Assembly (NCBI GenBank): GCA_023397215.1
Contig: JAEWUG010000010.1
Location: 1-48,652 of the forward strand
Direction of reading: 5' to 3'
Length of the DNA stretch: 48,652 nucleotides
Origin: Nanobdellota archaeon
GTDB taxonomy: Archaea; Nanobdellota; Nanobdellia; Pacearchaeales; GW2011-AR1
Position 1 is the first letter of the stretch, and the number at the start of each line of letters is the position of its first letter. Both the position numbers and the translations under genes were made by a program. This document shows positions 24,497 to 32,514 of this stretch, in pieces. Under the pieces are notes generated by a model. It did no database searches. It saw only the letters and a list, made by a program, of their open reading frames with translations, and was not told the DNA's origin.

Positions 24497-24538
24497 AAAA
24501 TTTAATTATAATTTAAGTTTATAATAATTATTGAGAAT

Positions 24539-24558
24539 AATATTCTTATCAGAATATT
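24539..24558. promoter_or_regulatory. Perfect inverted repeat between metK and the HTH-CBS gene, candidate operator
   Basis: AATATTCT-TATC-AGAATATT, with eight-base perfect arms and a four-base spacer. It abuts or overlaps the TATA-like ATATTTATATAATT (about 24553-24566) of the plus-strand regulator and lies just upstream of the metK promoter region. The placement fits binding by the neighbouring HTH-CBS protein, repressing itself and/or modulating metK. Chance occurrence in AT-rich DNA cannot be excluded. Confidence 0.45.
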
Positions 24559-24585
24559 TATATAATTGCTTATATTAAAAATAAT

Positions 24586-25134
24586 ATGTTCTTCCCAGAA
24601 ATTGAATCTATAAAACAAAAAAGACAAAAATTGAATTTAACGCAAAAAGAATTAGCTAAAATTACTAAAGTATCACAAAGTTTAATTGCTAAATTAGAAA
24701 AAGGAGCAATTGAACCTTCATATTCAATAATAAAAAAAATATTTATTGAATTAAATAATTTAGAAAATAAAAATCAAAAAAAATGTTTTGAAATAATGAC
24801 AACAAAAGTTATTACAATCAACTTTTCACAAAAAATATCTAAAGCAATAGAATTAATGAAACAGTACAATATATCACAAATACCTGTTAAAAAGAACAAT
24901 CAAATAATTGGAGTTATCTATGAAAATACAATCCTCTCTAAGTTAAATGACAAAAAAGATTATTCTGAATTAATAAATTTAAAGGTAGGAGATATTATAA
25001 AAGAATCATTACCAACTGTAGATAAAAACACATTAGTAATAAATATCATTCCAATAATAAAAGAAACAAGTGCTATATTAATTACAGACAAAAATAAAAT
25101 AAAAGGAATTATATCAAAATCAGATTTATTATAA
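24586..25134 (+). CDS. HTH (XRE) transcriptional regulator with two CBS domains
   Basis: This 182-residue protein has an N-terminal HTH ('KRQKLNLTQKELAKITKVSQSLIAKLEKGAIEPSYSIIKKIF', residues about 10-55), a short linker, and two CBS units ('CFEIMTTKVITINFSQKISKAIELMKQYNISQIPVKKNNQIIGVI' and 'VGDIIKESLPTVDKNTLVINIIPIIKETSAILITDKNKIKGII'). It is an archaeal arrangement of the COG3620 type. CBS pairs bind adenosyl ligands such as AMP, ATP, SAM or methylthioadenosine, so divergence from metK suggests SAM sensing; this is inference. A 20-base inverted repeat in the shared gap is a candidate operator. Confidence 0.93.
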   Translation: MFFPEIESIKQKRQKLNLTQKELAKITKVSQSLIAKLEKGAIEPSYSIIKKIFIELNNLENKNQKKCFEIMTTKVITINFSQKISKAIELMKQYNISQIPVKKNNQIIGVIYENTILSKLNDKKDYSELINLKVGDIIKESLPTVDKNTLVINIIPIIKETSAILITDKNKIKGIISKSDLL

Positions 25135-25138
25135 AAAA

Positions 25139-25447
25139 TTATTCTCTTCTACTTAACAAATAATCTCGAACATAAAATCTATTATCTCTATTCTCTAAAA
25201 GATATTTCATATCATTTTCTACTTTTTCTTCTTCATAAGAACCTAAATTAATACATTCAATATTATGATAATAATAATGTAACATCTCATGAACAAAAGT
25301 TTCAACATATTCACTTTTATAAACAGGATTTAAATGAATTATCTTCTTACCTAAATGAATTCCACCCTTTCTATCTTCAATTGCCATTTTAATTCTAAAT
25401 TCATCAGCTAAATCACAAATTTCTTCAATTATATCATCTACTGTCAT
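25139..25447 (-). CDS. Small HExxH zinc-metallopeptidase-like protein
   Basis: This is 102 residues from the ATG at 25447, which has a good ribosome binding site (AGGAG about seven bases upstream); an in-frame TTG at 25471 is less likely. The sequence 'VETFVHEMLHYYYHNIE' contains HEMLH, the zinc HExxH motif, with a third His four residues on. The preceding 'GKKIIHLNPVYKSEY' is a typical strand before the metallopeptidase helix, and a Glu-rich segment ('YEEEKVENDMKYLL') could give the third ligand. The shape recalls minigluzincins or ImmA/SprT-like peptidases. Substrate unknown. The stop is four bases past the stop of the opposing HTH-CBS gene. Confidence 0.8.
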   Translation of the reverse strand: MTVDDIIEEICDLADEFRIKMAIEDRKGGIHLGKKIIHLNPVYKSEYVETFVHEMLHYYYHNIECINLGSYEEEKVENDMKYLLENRDNRFYVRDYLLSRRE

Positions 25448-25546
25448 TTTGTATCTCCTAATAAGTAACAAATAACTTAACTATTTAAATCTTTTTATTG
25501 TTTCAAATTAACAAAACTTAAAAACTAAATAAAATAAAAAAATAGA

Positions 25547-25996
25547 ATGGTAACTTCAATTGATGATTATTTAACATTTGAAAAAAGAAAAAAAATAAAA
25601 AACTTATTAATTAAATCAATAATAGATAATGATCTTGGTAGAAGAGTGCTTAAACTTTATTCAAAAAGAAGTTTAATCTATAAAAGATATGACGAGAACA
25701 TATTATTAAATAACAAGTTAAAATTATTTATTAAAGAGCAAGATAATTATTTAGGAGGACTAGCTGAATCAATCTTAACATATAGAGAAAGAGAAATGCA
25801 ATTACCCCAATCTATTTTTGAGTATAAAAGACCTTTTGGAGGTGCATTTTTAATTAATGAAAAATCACAAGGTTCATTTAAGAGATTTTCTGCAAAAGAT
25901 GCAGGAAGTTATCAATTACACATAGGTAAGAAAGCAGGATTAAATCAAATAAAATTAGACAAAAATGCTTGTAGATATCAAAGAAGAATAAACTAA
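25547..25996 (+). CDS. Unknown basic protein
   Basis: This 149-residue protein has no recognised family. The first 75 residues are helical and basic ('FEKRKKIKNLLIKSIIDNDLGRRVLKLYSKRSLIYKRYDE', 'LKLFIKEQDNYLGGLAESIL'). The second half contains a distinctive 'RPFGGAFLINEKSQGSFKRFSAKDAGSYQLHIGKKAGLNQIKLDK' run in shorter elements, like a small beta domain. The charge and shape would suit RNA or DNA binding, but no known motif supports it. No signal peptide or membrane helix. It precedes the pentapeptide protein by 60 bases in the same direction. Confidence 0.7.
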   Translation: MVTSIDDYLTFEKRKKIKNLLIKSIIDNDLGRRVLKLYSKRSLIYKRYDENILLNNKLKLFIKEQDNYLGGLAESILTYREREMQLPQSIFEYKRPFGGAFLINEKSQGSFKRFSAKDAGSYQLHIGKKAGLNQIKLDKNACRYQRRIN

Positions 25997-26056
25997 AAAA
26001 CTTTAAAATTGTCACATCACATAAAAAGTTAAAAAGTTTAATATTATTATTCTATT

Positions 26057-26866
26057 ATGAAGGTCTATACAAGTTTATCTGGTCAAGAATTTATCAAAAA
26101 ATTATTATCTGGCGAAAGAGATTTTTCAAGAATAAAATTAGAAGAAGGATATAATATCTCGAATAATGGACAATTCCCAGAACTAATGAATTTTTTACAT
26201 AAACAAGATTTAAAACAAGAACCAATAATATTAAACAATTCCGAGTTAAGAAATATTACAATCAATGGAATTTACTTACCATATTTAGAATGTAAAGGAA
26301 CAAATTTATACAGATTAAATGCACTAGGTGCTACATTTGACCATGCCAACTTTTCAGATACATCACTATTAAGAGCACTGTTAAATAATTCTAGTTTAGA
26401 AAACGTCTTATTTGAAAATGCAGATTTAGATAAAGTAAGATTAAACAATTCTAAAATAAATAAAACAAATTTCAAAAAAGCTTTTCTTTTAGACTTATCT
26501 GCAGAAAAATCAGATTTAAGAAATTCTTATTTTGAAGGAGCATATATGAAAAGAGCAAAATTTGGTAATTCAGATCTTTCAGAATCTTATTTTAAAGATA
26601 TAGAAACATATGAAGCAGATTTTGGAGGTTCTACCTTAGATAGAATAATATTATTAAATTCAAATTGTCAAAGAACAAATTTTGGAGGCTCAAGCATACA
26701 AGATTCAGTAATACAACAAACATTATTACTTCAGTCCAATTTCTATGGTTGTAACTTAGAAAAATCTAAAATTTTAAATTCACAATTATACGGAACAAAT
26801 TTTTCTAAATCTAATACAGAAAAGGCAATTTTTGACAAATCAAAACTAAAAGATTCAATAATATAA
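26057..26866 (+). CDS. Pentapeptide-repeat protein
   Basis: This 269-residue protein has residues about 80-268 consisting of A(N/D)L/F-x-x type pentapeptides, for example 'LYRLNALGATFDHANFSDTSL', 'SSLENVLFENADLDKVRLNNS', 'SDLRNSYFEGAYMKRAKFGNS' and 'NFYGCNLEKSKILNSQLYGTNF'. This predicts a right-handed quadrilateral beta-helix. The N-terminal 60 residues are not repeated ('YTSLSGQEFIKKLLSGERDFSRIKLEEG'). Some family members protect gyrase, others are scaffolds; no gyrase context is seen here. Cytoplasmic, as no signal peptide is present. Confidence 0.93.
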   Translation: MKVYTSLSGQEFIKKLLSGERDFSRIKLEEGYNISNNGQFPELMNFLHKQDLKQEPIILNNSELRNITINGIYLPYLECKGTNLYRLNALGATFDHANFSDTSLLRALLNNSSLENVLFENADLDKVRLNNSKINKTNFKKAFLLDLSAEKSDLRNSYFEGAYMKRAKFGNSDLSESYFKDIETYEADFGGSTLDRIILLNSNCQRTNFGGSSIQDSVIQQTLLLQSNFYGCNLEKSKILNSQLYGTNFSKSNTEKAIFDKSKLKDSII

Positions 26867-26894
26867 TAATTTTAGTGAGATAAGCTTTTCTTAA

Positions 26895-28241
26895 TTAATT
26901 ATTTCTTCTAGGTCGAGAATTATTATTTTGTCTTAGAGATTTTTCACTCCCAAATTTTCTAAAAGACCTACTCCCTCTAGTTCTTTGAAAAGGCCTTGCT
27001 CTATCACCTGTTCTAGAATTACTTCTTCTGTCGCTAGATCTAGAATTACCTCTCCTCTGAAAAAATTTCTTTCCATTAGAGCTATTTCTATTTGCATTAT
27101 TTCTAGAGGATACAGATTTTTGTAAATAAAGTTCTTTAAACTCTGGTTTTTCAACTCTCTCAATATTCAAAGTACCATCTTTATTCACATTTCTAAAGTT
27201 ATCATAATCTTTACTTCCTAATATTGTAATAGCAACTCCTTCTTTACCTGCTCGAGCGGTTCTACCAATTCTATGAATATAATCTTCTTTTGTTTTTGGA
27301 CAATCATAATTATAGACATGAGAAACATTTTTAATATCAAGACCACGCGCAGCAACATCAGTACAAACTAAAACAAATTTTTCACTCTCATGAAATTTTC
27401 TTAAAACATTACTTCTTGTATTTTGACCCAAGTCTCCATGAAAACTCATAGCATCAATTCCTTGATTTTTTAAATTTCTAGCAACAAAATCAACATTTCT
27501 TTTTGTATTTGAAAAAACTAAAACTAAATTTGAAGTTTCTTTTTTTAATAAGTGGACTAAAAGTGAAAACTTTTCATTATCTGAGACATCATAAAAAATT
27601 TGTTTTAATTTAGACGGATCAACATAACTTTTCACAAAAACATTTATTGGTTTTAACATATGTTTATCAATAATTCTTTTAATTTCCCAAGAAACAGTAG
27701 CAGAAAAAAGTAAAGTTTGTCTTTTTTTAGGACACTCTTTTATTATTCTTTCAACATCAGGTAAAAAACCCATATCAAGCATTCTATCAGCTTCATCTAA
27801 AACTAAGGTTTTAATCTTAGACAAATCAATTGTTCTTCTACTAATATGATCTAAAATTCTACCAGGTGTTCCAACAACAATTTCAGCACTAAAGAGATCT
27901 TTAATTTGATTTTCTATTGAAACTCCACCATAAACAGAAGTAATTTTAAGATTTTTATATTTACCAAAATTCTTAAGAGAACTAGAAACCTGTTCTGCAA
28001 GCTCTCTTGTAGGAGTTAAAATTAACGCTTGTATTCCTTTCTTTTCAACACTATTCTCTATAATAGGATAACCAAAAGCCAAAGTCTTACCACTACCAGT
28101 AGCAGAACTACCTATAACATCTTTCCCAGCCAAAACTAAAGGAATTGCTTTCTCTTGAATTTCACTTGGTTCTTTAAAGTTCATCTTTTGAATAATTTTC
28201 AAAAAATCTTCATTAAGTCCAAGTTCTTTAAATTTTTCCAT
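26895..28241 (-). CDS. DEAD-box ATP-dependent RNA helicase
   Basis: About 448 residues from the ATG before EKFKELGL; an upstream TTG is in frame three codons earlier. All helicase motifs are visible: Q motif 'FKEPSEIQEKAIP', I 'SATGSGKT', Ia 'PTRELAEQ', Ib 'TPGR', II 'DEAD', III 'SAT', V 'TDVAARGLDI' and VI 'HRIGRTARAG'. After residue about 370 there is a long polar tail rich in Arg, Ser and Asn (including 'RRGNSRSSDRRSNSRTGDRARPFQRTRG'), likely to bind RNA non-specifically. The role is probably RNA unwinding in ribosome assembly or mRNA turnover, in the manner of DeaD/CsdA; that is family inference. Confidence 0.96.
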   Translation of the reverse strand: MEKFKELGLNEDFLKIIQKMNFKEPSEIQEKAIPLVLAGKDVIGSSATGSGKTLAFGYPIIENSVEKKGIQALILTPTRELAEQVSSSLKNFGKYKNLKITSVYGGVSIENQIKDLFSAEIVVGTPGRILDHISRRTIDLSKIKTLVLDEADRMLDMGFLPDVERIIKECPKKRQTLLFSATVSWEIKRIIDKHMLKPINVFVKSYVDPSKLKQIFYDVSDNEKFSLLVHLLKKETSNLVLVFSNTKRNVDFVARNLKNQGIDAMSFHGDLGQNTRSNVLRKFHESEKFVLVCTDVAARGLDIKNVSHVYNYDCPKTKEDYIHRIGRTARAGKEGVAITILGSKDYDNFRNVNKDGTLNIERVEKPEFKELYLQKSVSSRNNANRNSSNGKKFFQRRGNSRSSDRRSNSRTGDRARPFQRTRGSRSFRKFGSEKSLRQNNNSRPRRNN

Positions 28242-28325
28242 TATTTTCAAAAAAGAATTGATAAATCTGTTCTTTAATATAAATTAAACAAAAAATATGC
28301 TTTTAAAGCTTTGGTAAAAGAAAAT

Positions 28326-30425
28326 TTATTCTGTACTAAATAGTTTTCTAAACCAATCTAAGATTTTTTGTAAAAAACTGATCCCAACACACTTTTCATC
28401 AACACATAAATTAGAATCACATTCAAAATTATTATCACAAAATTCTCCTTCTCCTTTTTGAAGAACAAAATTATATCTATCATCAGAACAATATTTACGA
28501 TCCTTTCTATATCCTAAATTATAACATTTTTGGTTAAGGATACATTGATCCTTATCACAATTAGTATATCTTAAATCTTCAGGGCTTAAATAACCTAACT
28601 CTTCTTGACTAAAAATCTTATGATATATCTTACTATCTTTACATTTAACAAGATGATAATTTCCATTTTTTGAGGTAGGTACAATCTCTACAAAAACTAC
28701 TTCAACATAATTATCAGATTCACTCCCACCTAAATAATAATCTTTTAAAAAAATTAAAAATTTACCATCTTTTAATTTTTCCTGATAGATTAAAGGTGAC
28801 TGTTTATTAAATTGAATAACATTCCCTTCTACAGTAAATTTCACAGAACCGTCTTTAAATACTTCCAAATTATATCTATCATCATTATCTTTTGAAGACA
28901 ATTCTACAAATTCAAAACTATTTAAACCTAAATCAACAATTAAAAAAACTGCAGAATTAAAAAAATTATCTATTGAATCAAAATTAGAATAAATCAATGC
29001 TAATTTAACATCAATTTCATCTTCATCAGGACCAGAAAAACCAATTGTCTTAAGTAAATTATTATCATTTAAATCAAATCTTATCTTTAAATCATCTTTA
29101 ATTAACAACCCTTTAGTATTACTAGGTAATACTTGATAATCCCAAACATCATCGTTAGAAATATTTATTTGCTTATTATAATAATTATTCTCAGATATTT
29201 TAACATCTTCTCGACCATTTTCATAAAATTTAGTTACCTTTGTTTTAAGAATCATTTTATTGAAAGATCTACTAAAGGTTTCCATTTCAGGAAGACCCGC
29301 CTCAAAAATTTGATAAGACTTATTATCATAAGCAAAATAATATAATTCACCTACATCTAAACATTTTTCCAGACCTAAATTCGAATCATAGTAATGACAG
29401 GTTGAACACACTTGAGTCTTAGAATTATCATAAACGGTAGAATCATTATCTAAATAATCATTTGATATATTAGTAGGATACTGAATCTCAGAACGAATAG
29501 CAGTATAAGCTCTATTATAGTATATATCTTCAATATATTTCTGGAAAGATTCAAAATTAACAAAATCATCCTTAATAAGATAATCTTTATTAAGTTCATG
29601 CCCTTCCTTATTCCTTATATGAACAAGAATAATAGGAAGGATATTAGATTTAGGATGATTAAAATGTTCTAAATCAATATAAATATTATAATTAAATTCT
29701 TTAGTAAAATCATTATAAAATTGAATACCTTCTTTAGAAGAAAGATCTACAAATATAAATCCATCTGAATTCCCATAATTAAAGAAATTTTGAATATCTT
29801 GATCTTCTTTAGAACCATCTTGTATATTTCTTTTATTACTATCAATATACTGATAAAGACTAGAGTTTTGGTTATATCCATTTATAAAAATAATATGAGA
29901 CCCATCATTAATTACTTTATTAATTAGTCTATTTTCGGGTTTAGAACAATTTTTCTTTTTCTCAAAGATAAGACTATTTAATTTAGGATAAAAATAACAG
30001 TTTAACTCACAATTACTACTAAGATAATTTACTCTATCTTCAGTTTCAAGCTCAATAATAGTGTCTTCATTGTAAAAACGATTACTAGGAAGAACAAAAG
30101 TAAAATTAAAAAGATAAGGTATATCATCAAAATAAGTAAAATAACTATTAGAAACATCATGAGTCTCATTTGAGAATAAATAATAACTTCCTTTAATTAA
30201 AACAGAAACAGAATATATAGTAAAATTAGAATTAGTTAAATTATAAACTTCTAAAAATTCTATAGAATTAATAGAATCAACATCTAAGTTTATAGATTCA
30301 CTTATATTTAGGAAAAAGTAATCATAATAATGATACAGAGACTTATTAAGACTATCAAAAGTAGTAGCTGAAGAAAAAAATAAGTAAAAGACAAATAGAA
30401 AAATAAATAATAAATATTTTTTCAT
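28326..30425 (-). CDS. Large secreted orphan protein with C-terminal Cys motif
   Basis: This 699-residue protein starts with a signal ('MKKYLLFIFLFVFYLFFSSATT'). The rest is mostly Ser/Asn/Asp/Tyr-rich extracellular sequence with beta-strand character and no recognised catalytic domain. Cys pairs occur at 'CELNCYFY', 'CSTCHYYDSN' and near the end, where 'EFCDNNFECDSNLCVDEKCVG' gives a compact disulfide motif (C-x(5)-C-x(4)-C-x(4)-C) seen in many archaeal secreted proteins. The last 17 residues, 'FLQKILDWFRKLFSTE', form a short amphipathic helix that could lie on a membrane. Function unknown; cell-surface or adhesion role is only a guess. Confidence 0.85.
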   Translation of the reverse strand: MKKYLLFIFLFVFYLFFSSATTFDSLNKSLYHYYDYFFLNISESINLDVDSINSIEFLEVYNLTNSNFTIYSVSVLIKGSYYLFSNETHDVSNSYFTYFDDIPYLFNFTFVLPSNRFYNEDTIIELETEDRVNYLSSNCELNCYFYPKLNSLIFEKKKNCSKPENRLINKVINDGSHIIFINGYNQNSSLYQYIDSNKRNIQDGSKEDQDIQNFFNYGNSDGFIFVDLSSKEGIQFYNDFTKEFNYNIYIDLEHFNHPKSNILPIILVHIRNKEGHELNKDYLIKDDFVNFESFQKYIEDIYYNRAYTAIRSEIQYPTNISNDYLDNDSTVYDNSKTQVCSTCHYYDSNLGLEKCLDVGELYYFAYDNKSYQIFEAGLPEMETFSRSFNKMILKTKVTKFYENGREDVKISENNYYNKQINISNDDVWDYQVLPSNTKGLLIKDDLKIRFDLNDNNLLKTIGFSGPDEDEIDVKLALIYSNFDSIDNFFNSAVFLIVDLGLNSFEFVELSSKDNDDRYNLEVFKDGSVKFTVEGNVIQFNKQSPLIYQEKLKDGKFLIFLKDYYLGGSESDNYVEVVFVEIVPTSKNGNYHLVKCKDSKIYHKIFSQEELGYLSPEDLRYTNCDKDQCILNQKCYNLGYRKDRKYCSDDRYNFVLQKGEGEFCDNNFECDSNLCVDEKCVGISFLQKILDWFRKLFSTE

Positions 30426-30471
30426 GGAAGATTAAAGATACACTCATTTATAAATCTTCTCCAAAAAATCT

Positions 30472-31071
30472 TCACTTCAAATTAAACTTTTTTATTTTTA
30501 CTAAAAGAAAATTAACAATTCCAATCATAATAAAAAAAGCCAAAAACCAGGAAATAGGATATAAAACAGGAATTATTTCAAAAGGCAAACAATTCTTAAA
30601 AACACAATTTACATTTTCAATAGGTTTGGTAAAAAGTCTAGTTAAAATAAAAAACATACTTATTAAAATTAAACTAAGCTTCCAGAAGTCTTTTTTTTGT
30701 AGTTTAATAAAATAAATTGATAAAAGAGCTATAGGAATAATAAAAATATGCTGAATAGAAACTATTTGAGAAATTAAAACTCTGGAAACAAACATATAAT
30801 CTGTAATTCCCCACAAACTTTTGTTGGAAAATAAATGATATAAAAAATCAATAGACCAAATTAAATAAGGAATAAAAATAATATTAAACCAAGCTCCAAT
30901 TAAATAAGAATTCTTAATTAATATTCCTAAACCTATGAAAAAAAATGCAAAATAAGAAATCCACAATACAGAAGCAGAATCTAAACCTATTATAACATTA
31001 AATATTGCAACAATTCCTATAACAATATAAAATATTCCAAAAAATTGTAGATAAAAATCTTTAAAGTTCAT
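30472..31071 (-). CDS. Polytopic membrane protein, unknown
   Basis: About 199 residues from the ATG before NFKDFYLQ (an in-frame TTG lies five codons upstream). Six hydrophobic helices can be traced, from 'FFGIFYIVIGIVAIFNVII' to 'WFLAFFIMIGIVNFLLVKI'. The loop 'KPIENVNCVFKNCLPFE' contains a C-x(4)-C pair that is probably extracytoplasmic and could form a disulfide. No transporter or enzyme signature was seen. It lies 46 bases upstream of the large secreted protein on the same strand and may be cotranscribed. Confidence 0.75.
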   Translation of the reverse strand: MNFKDFYLQFFGIFYIVIGIVAIFNVIIGLDSASVLWISYFAFFFIGLGILIKNSYLIGAWFNIIFIPYLIWSIDFLYHLFSNKSLWGITDYMFVSRVLISQIVSIQHIFIIPIALLSIYFIKLQKKDFWKLSLILISMFFILTRLFTKPIENVNCVFKNCLPFEIIPVLYPISWFLAFFIMIGIVNFLLVKIKKFNLK

Positions 31072-31122
31072 AAAATAAAAAATCAATTAAACTATTTAAA
31101 TTTAAAATAAAATTTCAAAAGC

Positions 31123-31132
31123 CTTATATATT
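31123..31132 (+). promoter_or_regulatory. TATA-box-like element upstream of the H-cluster protein
   Basis: CTTATATATT, about 28 bases before the ATG at 31156. The spacing predicts a leaderless transcript, the same arrangement as the PC4-like gene. It follows a short A/T-rich divergent gap with the minus-strand membrane protein. Confidence 0.45.
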
Positions 31133-31155
31133 ACACAAACTAAAATAATTCAAAG

Positions 31156-31998
31156 ATGGTGAAAAATAAAAATAATATTTTAGAAATTGAAAAACTAATT
31201 AAAAGTGAAAAAAAATGTTTAGCAATGATTGCTCCAAGTTTTATTACAGACTTTAAATATCCCTCAATAATTAATCAACTAAAAGAATTAGGATTTGATA
31301 AAGTAGTAGAATTAACATTTGGTGCAAAAATGATTAATAGAGAATATCATCGAAAATTAAAAAAAACTAAAAAATTACTTATATCCTCAACTTGTCCAGG
31401 AATAACAACTTATATTGAAAATAACTTTCCAGAATATAAAAACAATATAATTAGAATAGACTCTCCAATGATTGCAATGGCTAAAATTAGTAAAAAAATT
31501 TATCCTAATCATAAAATATTTTTCATTTCACCATGTAATTTTAAAAAAATAGAAAGTCAAAATAAAAAAGAAATTGATTATATTATTGATTTTCATCAAT
31601 TAAAAGAATTATTTAAGAAAAACAATATATACGAAAATAATAAAAAAATTCAATTTGATAAATTTTATAATGATTACACAAAAATATATCCTTTAAGCGG
31701 AGGACTTTATCATACAGCCCATATTAAAGGAATTTTAAATAAAAACCAAGTTAAAATAATTGATGGAATTGAAAAATTAAATAAATTTTTAAATAAACCA
31801 AATAAAAATATATTATTCTTAGATTGTTTATTTTGTCAAGGAGGTTGTATTGGAGGACCTCATACAAATCAAGAAATAACAATAAATCAAAAAGAGAAAT
31901 TAATAAATAAATATTTAAAATTAGCAAAAAAAGAAGATATACCTGAATCAAAAAAAGGTTTATTAAAATGTGCAAAAGAAATTGATTTTAAATATTAA
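31156..31998 (+). CDS. Stand-alone [FeFe]-hydrogenase H-domain-like protein
   Basis: This 280-residue protein aligns by eye with only the C-terminal catalytic domain of [FeFe]-hydrogenase. 'MIAPSFITDF' and 'LKELGFDKVVELTFGA' correspond to the domain start. 'LISSTCPGITTYIENNFPEY' is motif L1, with Cys80. 'FFISPCNFKKIE' is L2, with Cys127 and Lys130. 'GGLYHTA' matches 'TGGV..A'. 'CQGGCIGGPH' is L3, with Cys227 and Cys231. Those four Cys are the expected ligands of the H-cluster [4Fe-4S]. Proton-path residues of the Clostridium enzyme are lost: Thr79 replaces Cys299, Tyr64 and Lys67 replace Glu279 and Glu282. No ferredoxin-like Fe-S domain precedes it, and no HydE/F/G is in the window. It may be a minimal hydrogenase or an H2/redox sensor. 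Confidence 0.8.
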   Translation: MVKNKNNILEIEKLIKSEKKCLAMIAPSFITDFKYPSIINQLKELGFDKVVELTFGAKMINREYHRKLKKTKKLLISSTCPGITTYIENNFPEYKNNIIRIDSPMIAMAKISKKIYPNHKIFFISPCNFKKIESQNKKEIDYIIDFHQLKELFKKNNIYENNKKIQFDKFYNDYTKIYPLSGGLYHTAHIKGILNKNQVKIIDGIEKLNKFLNKPNKNILFLDCLFCQGGCIGGPHTNQEITINQKEKLINKYLKLAKKEDIPESKKGLLKCAKEIDFKY

Positions 31999-32034
31999 CA
32001 AAAAGTTTATAACTACTATAAAATAGTATTCTTT

Positions 32035-32514
32035 ATGAAAAGTTTAAGAAAAATCGTTTCAGGAATTTTAATTTTATCTTCACTAATTACACCACAAAAA
32101 GTAATTAGCCAAATGAATGGTATTTACATACCAAAATATGTTTTTATTTATTTAAATGAGAATAATGAGATTGAAAATGTCACAAAAAATAATTCTGGAT
32201 ATATTTATGATTCTGACCAAACAATTTTAATAGTAAATAAACAAGGAGAGATGTTACCTTGTTCTTCTGAAATAAAATATAAATTAAATAAATTTAACTG
32301 CAAAAGAAATGAAAAATTAAATGAAACAGAAATAAAAATAGCAGACCAAATTTGTAAAGAGATTGATTTTCCCTTAAAAAGCATTGAAGATACATTATCT
32401 AAATATAAAGTTCCAAATGATTTCCTCAAAAGATTATACCAAATTAAAATAGAAATAGACGGAGATACAAATTATAAAAATATAAAAAATATAGAATATA
32501 AATTAAAAACTTAA
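32035..32514 (+). CDS. Secreted protein, unknown
   Basis: This 159-residue protein has an N-terminal signal 'MKSLRKIVSGILILSSLITPQKVIS' and an otherwise soluble, Lys/Asn/Glu-rich mature part. It has three cysteines ('EMLPCSSEI', 'KFNCKRNE', 'DQICKEID') and no recognised domain. The TATA-like AGTTTATAAC about 27 bases upstream predicts a leaderless transcript, separate from the H-cluster gene. Its 3' end overlaps the convergent tatD gene by 12 bases. No function is assigned. Confidence 0.75.
   Translation: MKSLRKIVSGILILSSLITPQKVISQMNGIYIPKYVFIYLNENNEIENVTKNNSGYIYDSDQTILIVNKQGEMLPCSSEIKYKLNKFNCKRNEKLNETEIKIADQICKEIDFPLKSIEDTLSKYKVPNDFLKRLYQIKIEIDGDTNYKNIKNIEYKLKT

Noticed and set aside
26057..26866. 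CRISPR or DNA repeat array suggested by periodic sequence
   Set aside because: The periodicity is in the coding sequence of a pentapeptide-repeat protein; there are no identical spaced DNA repeats.
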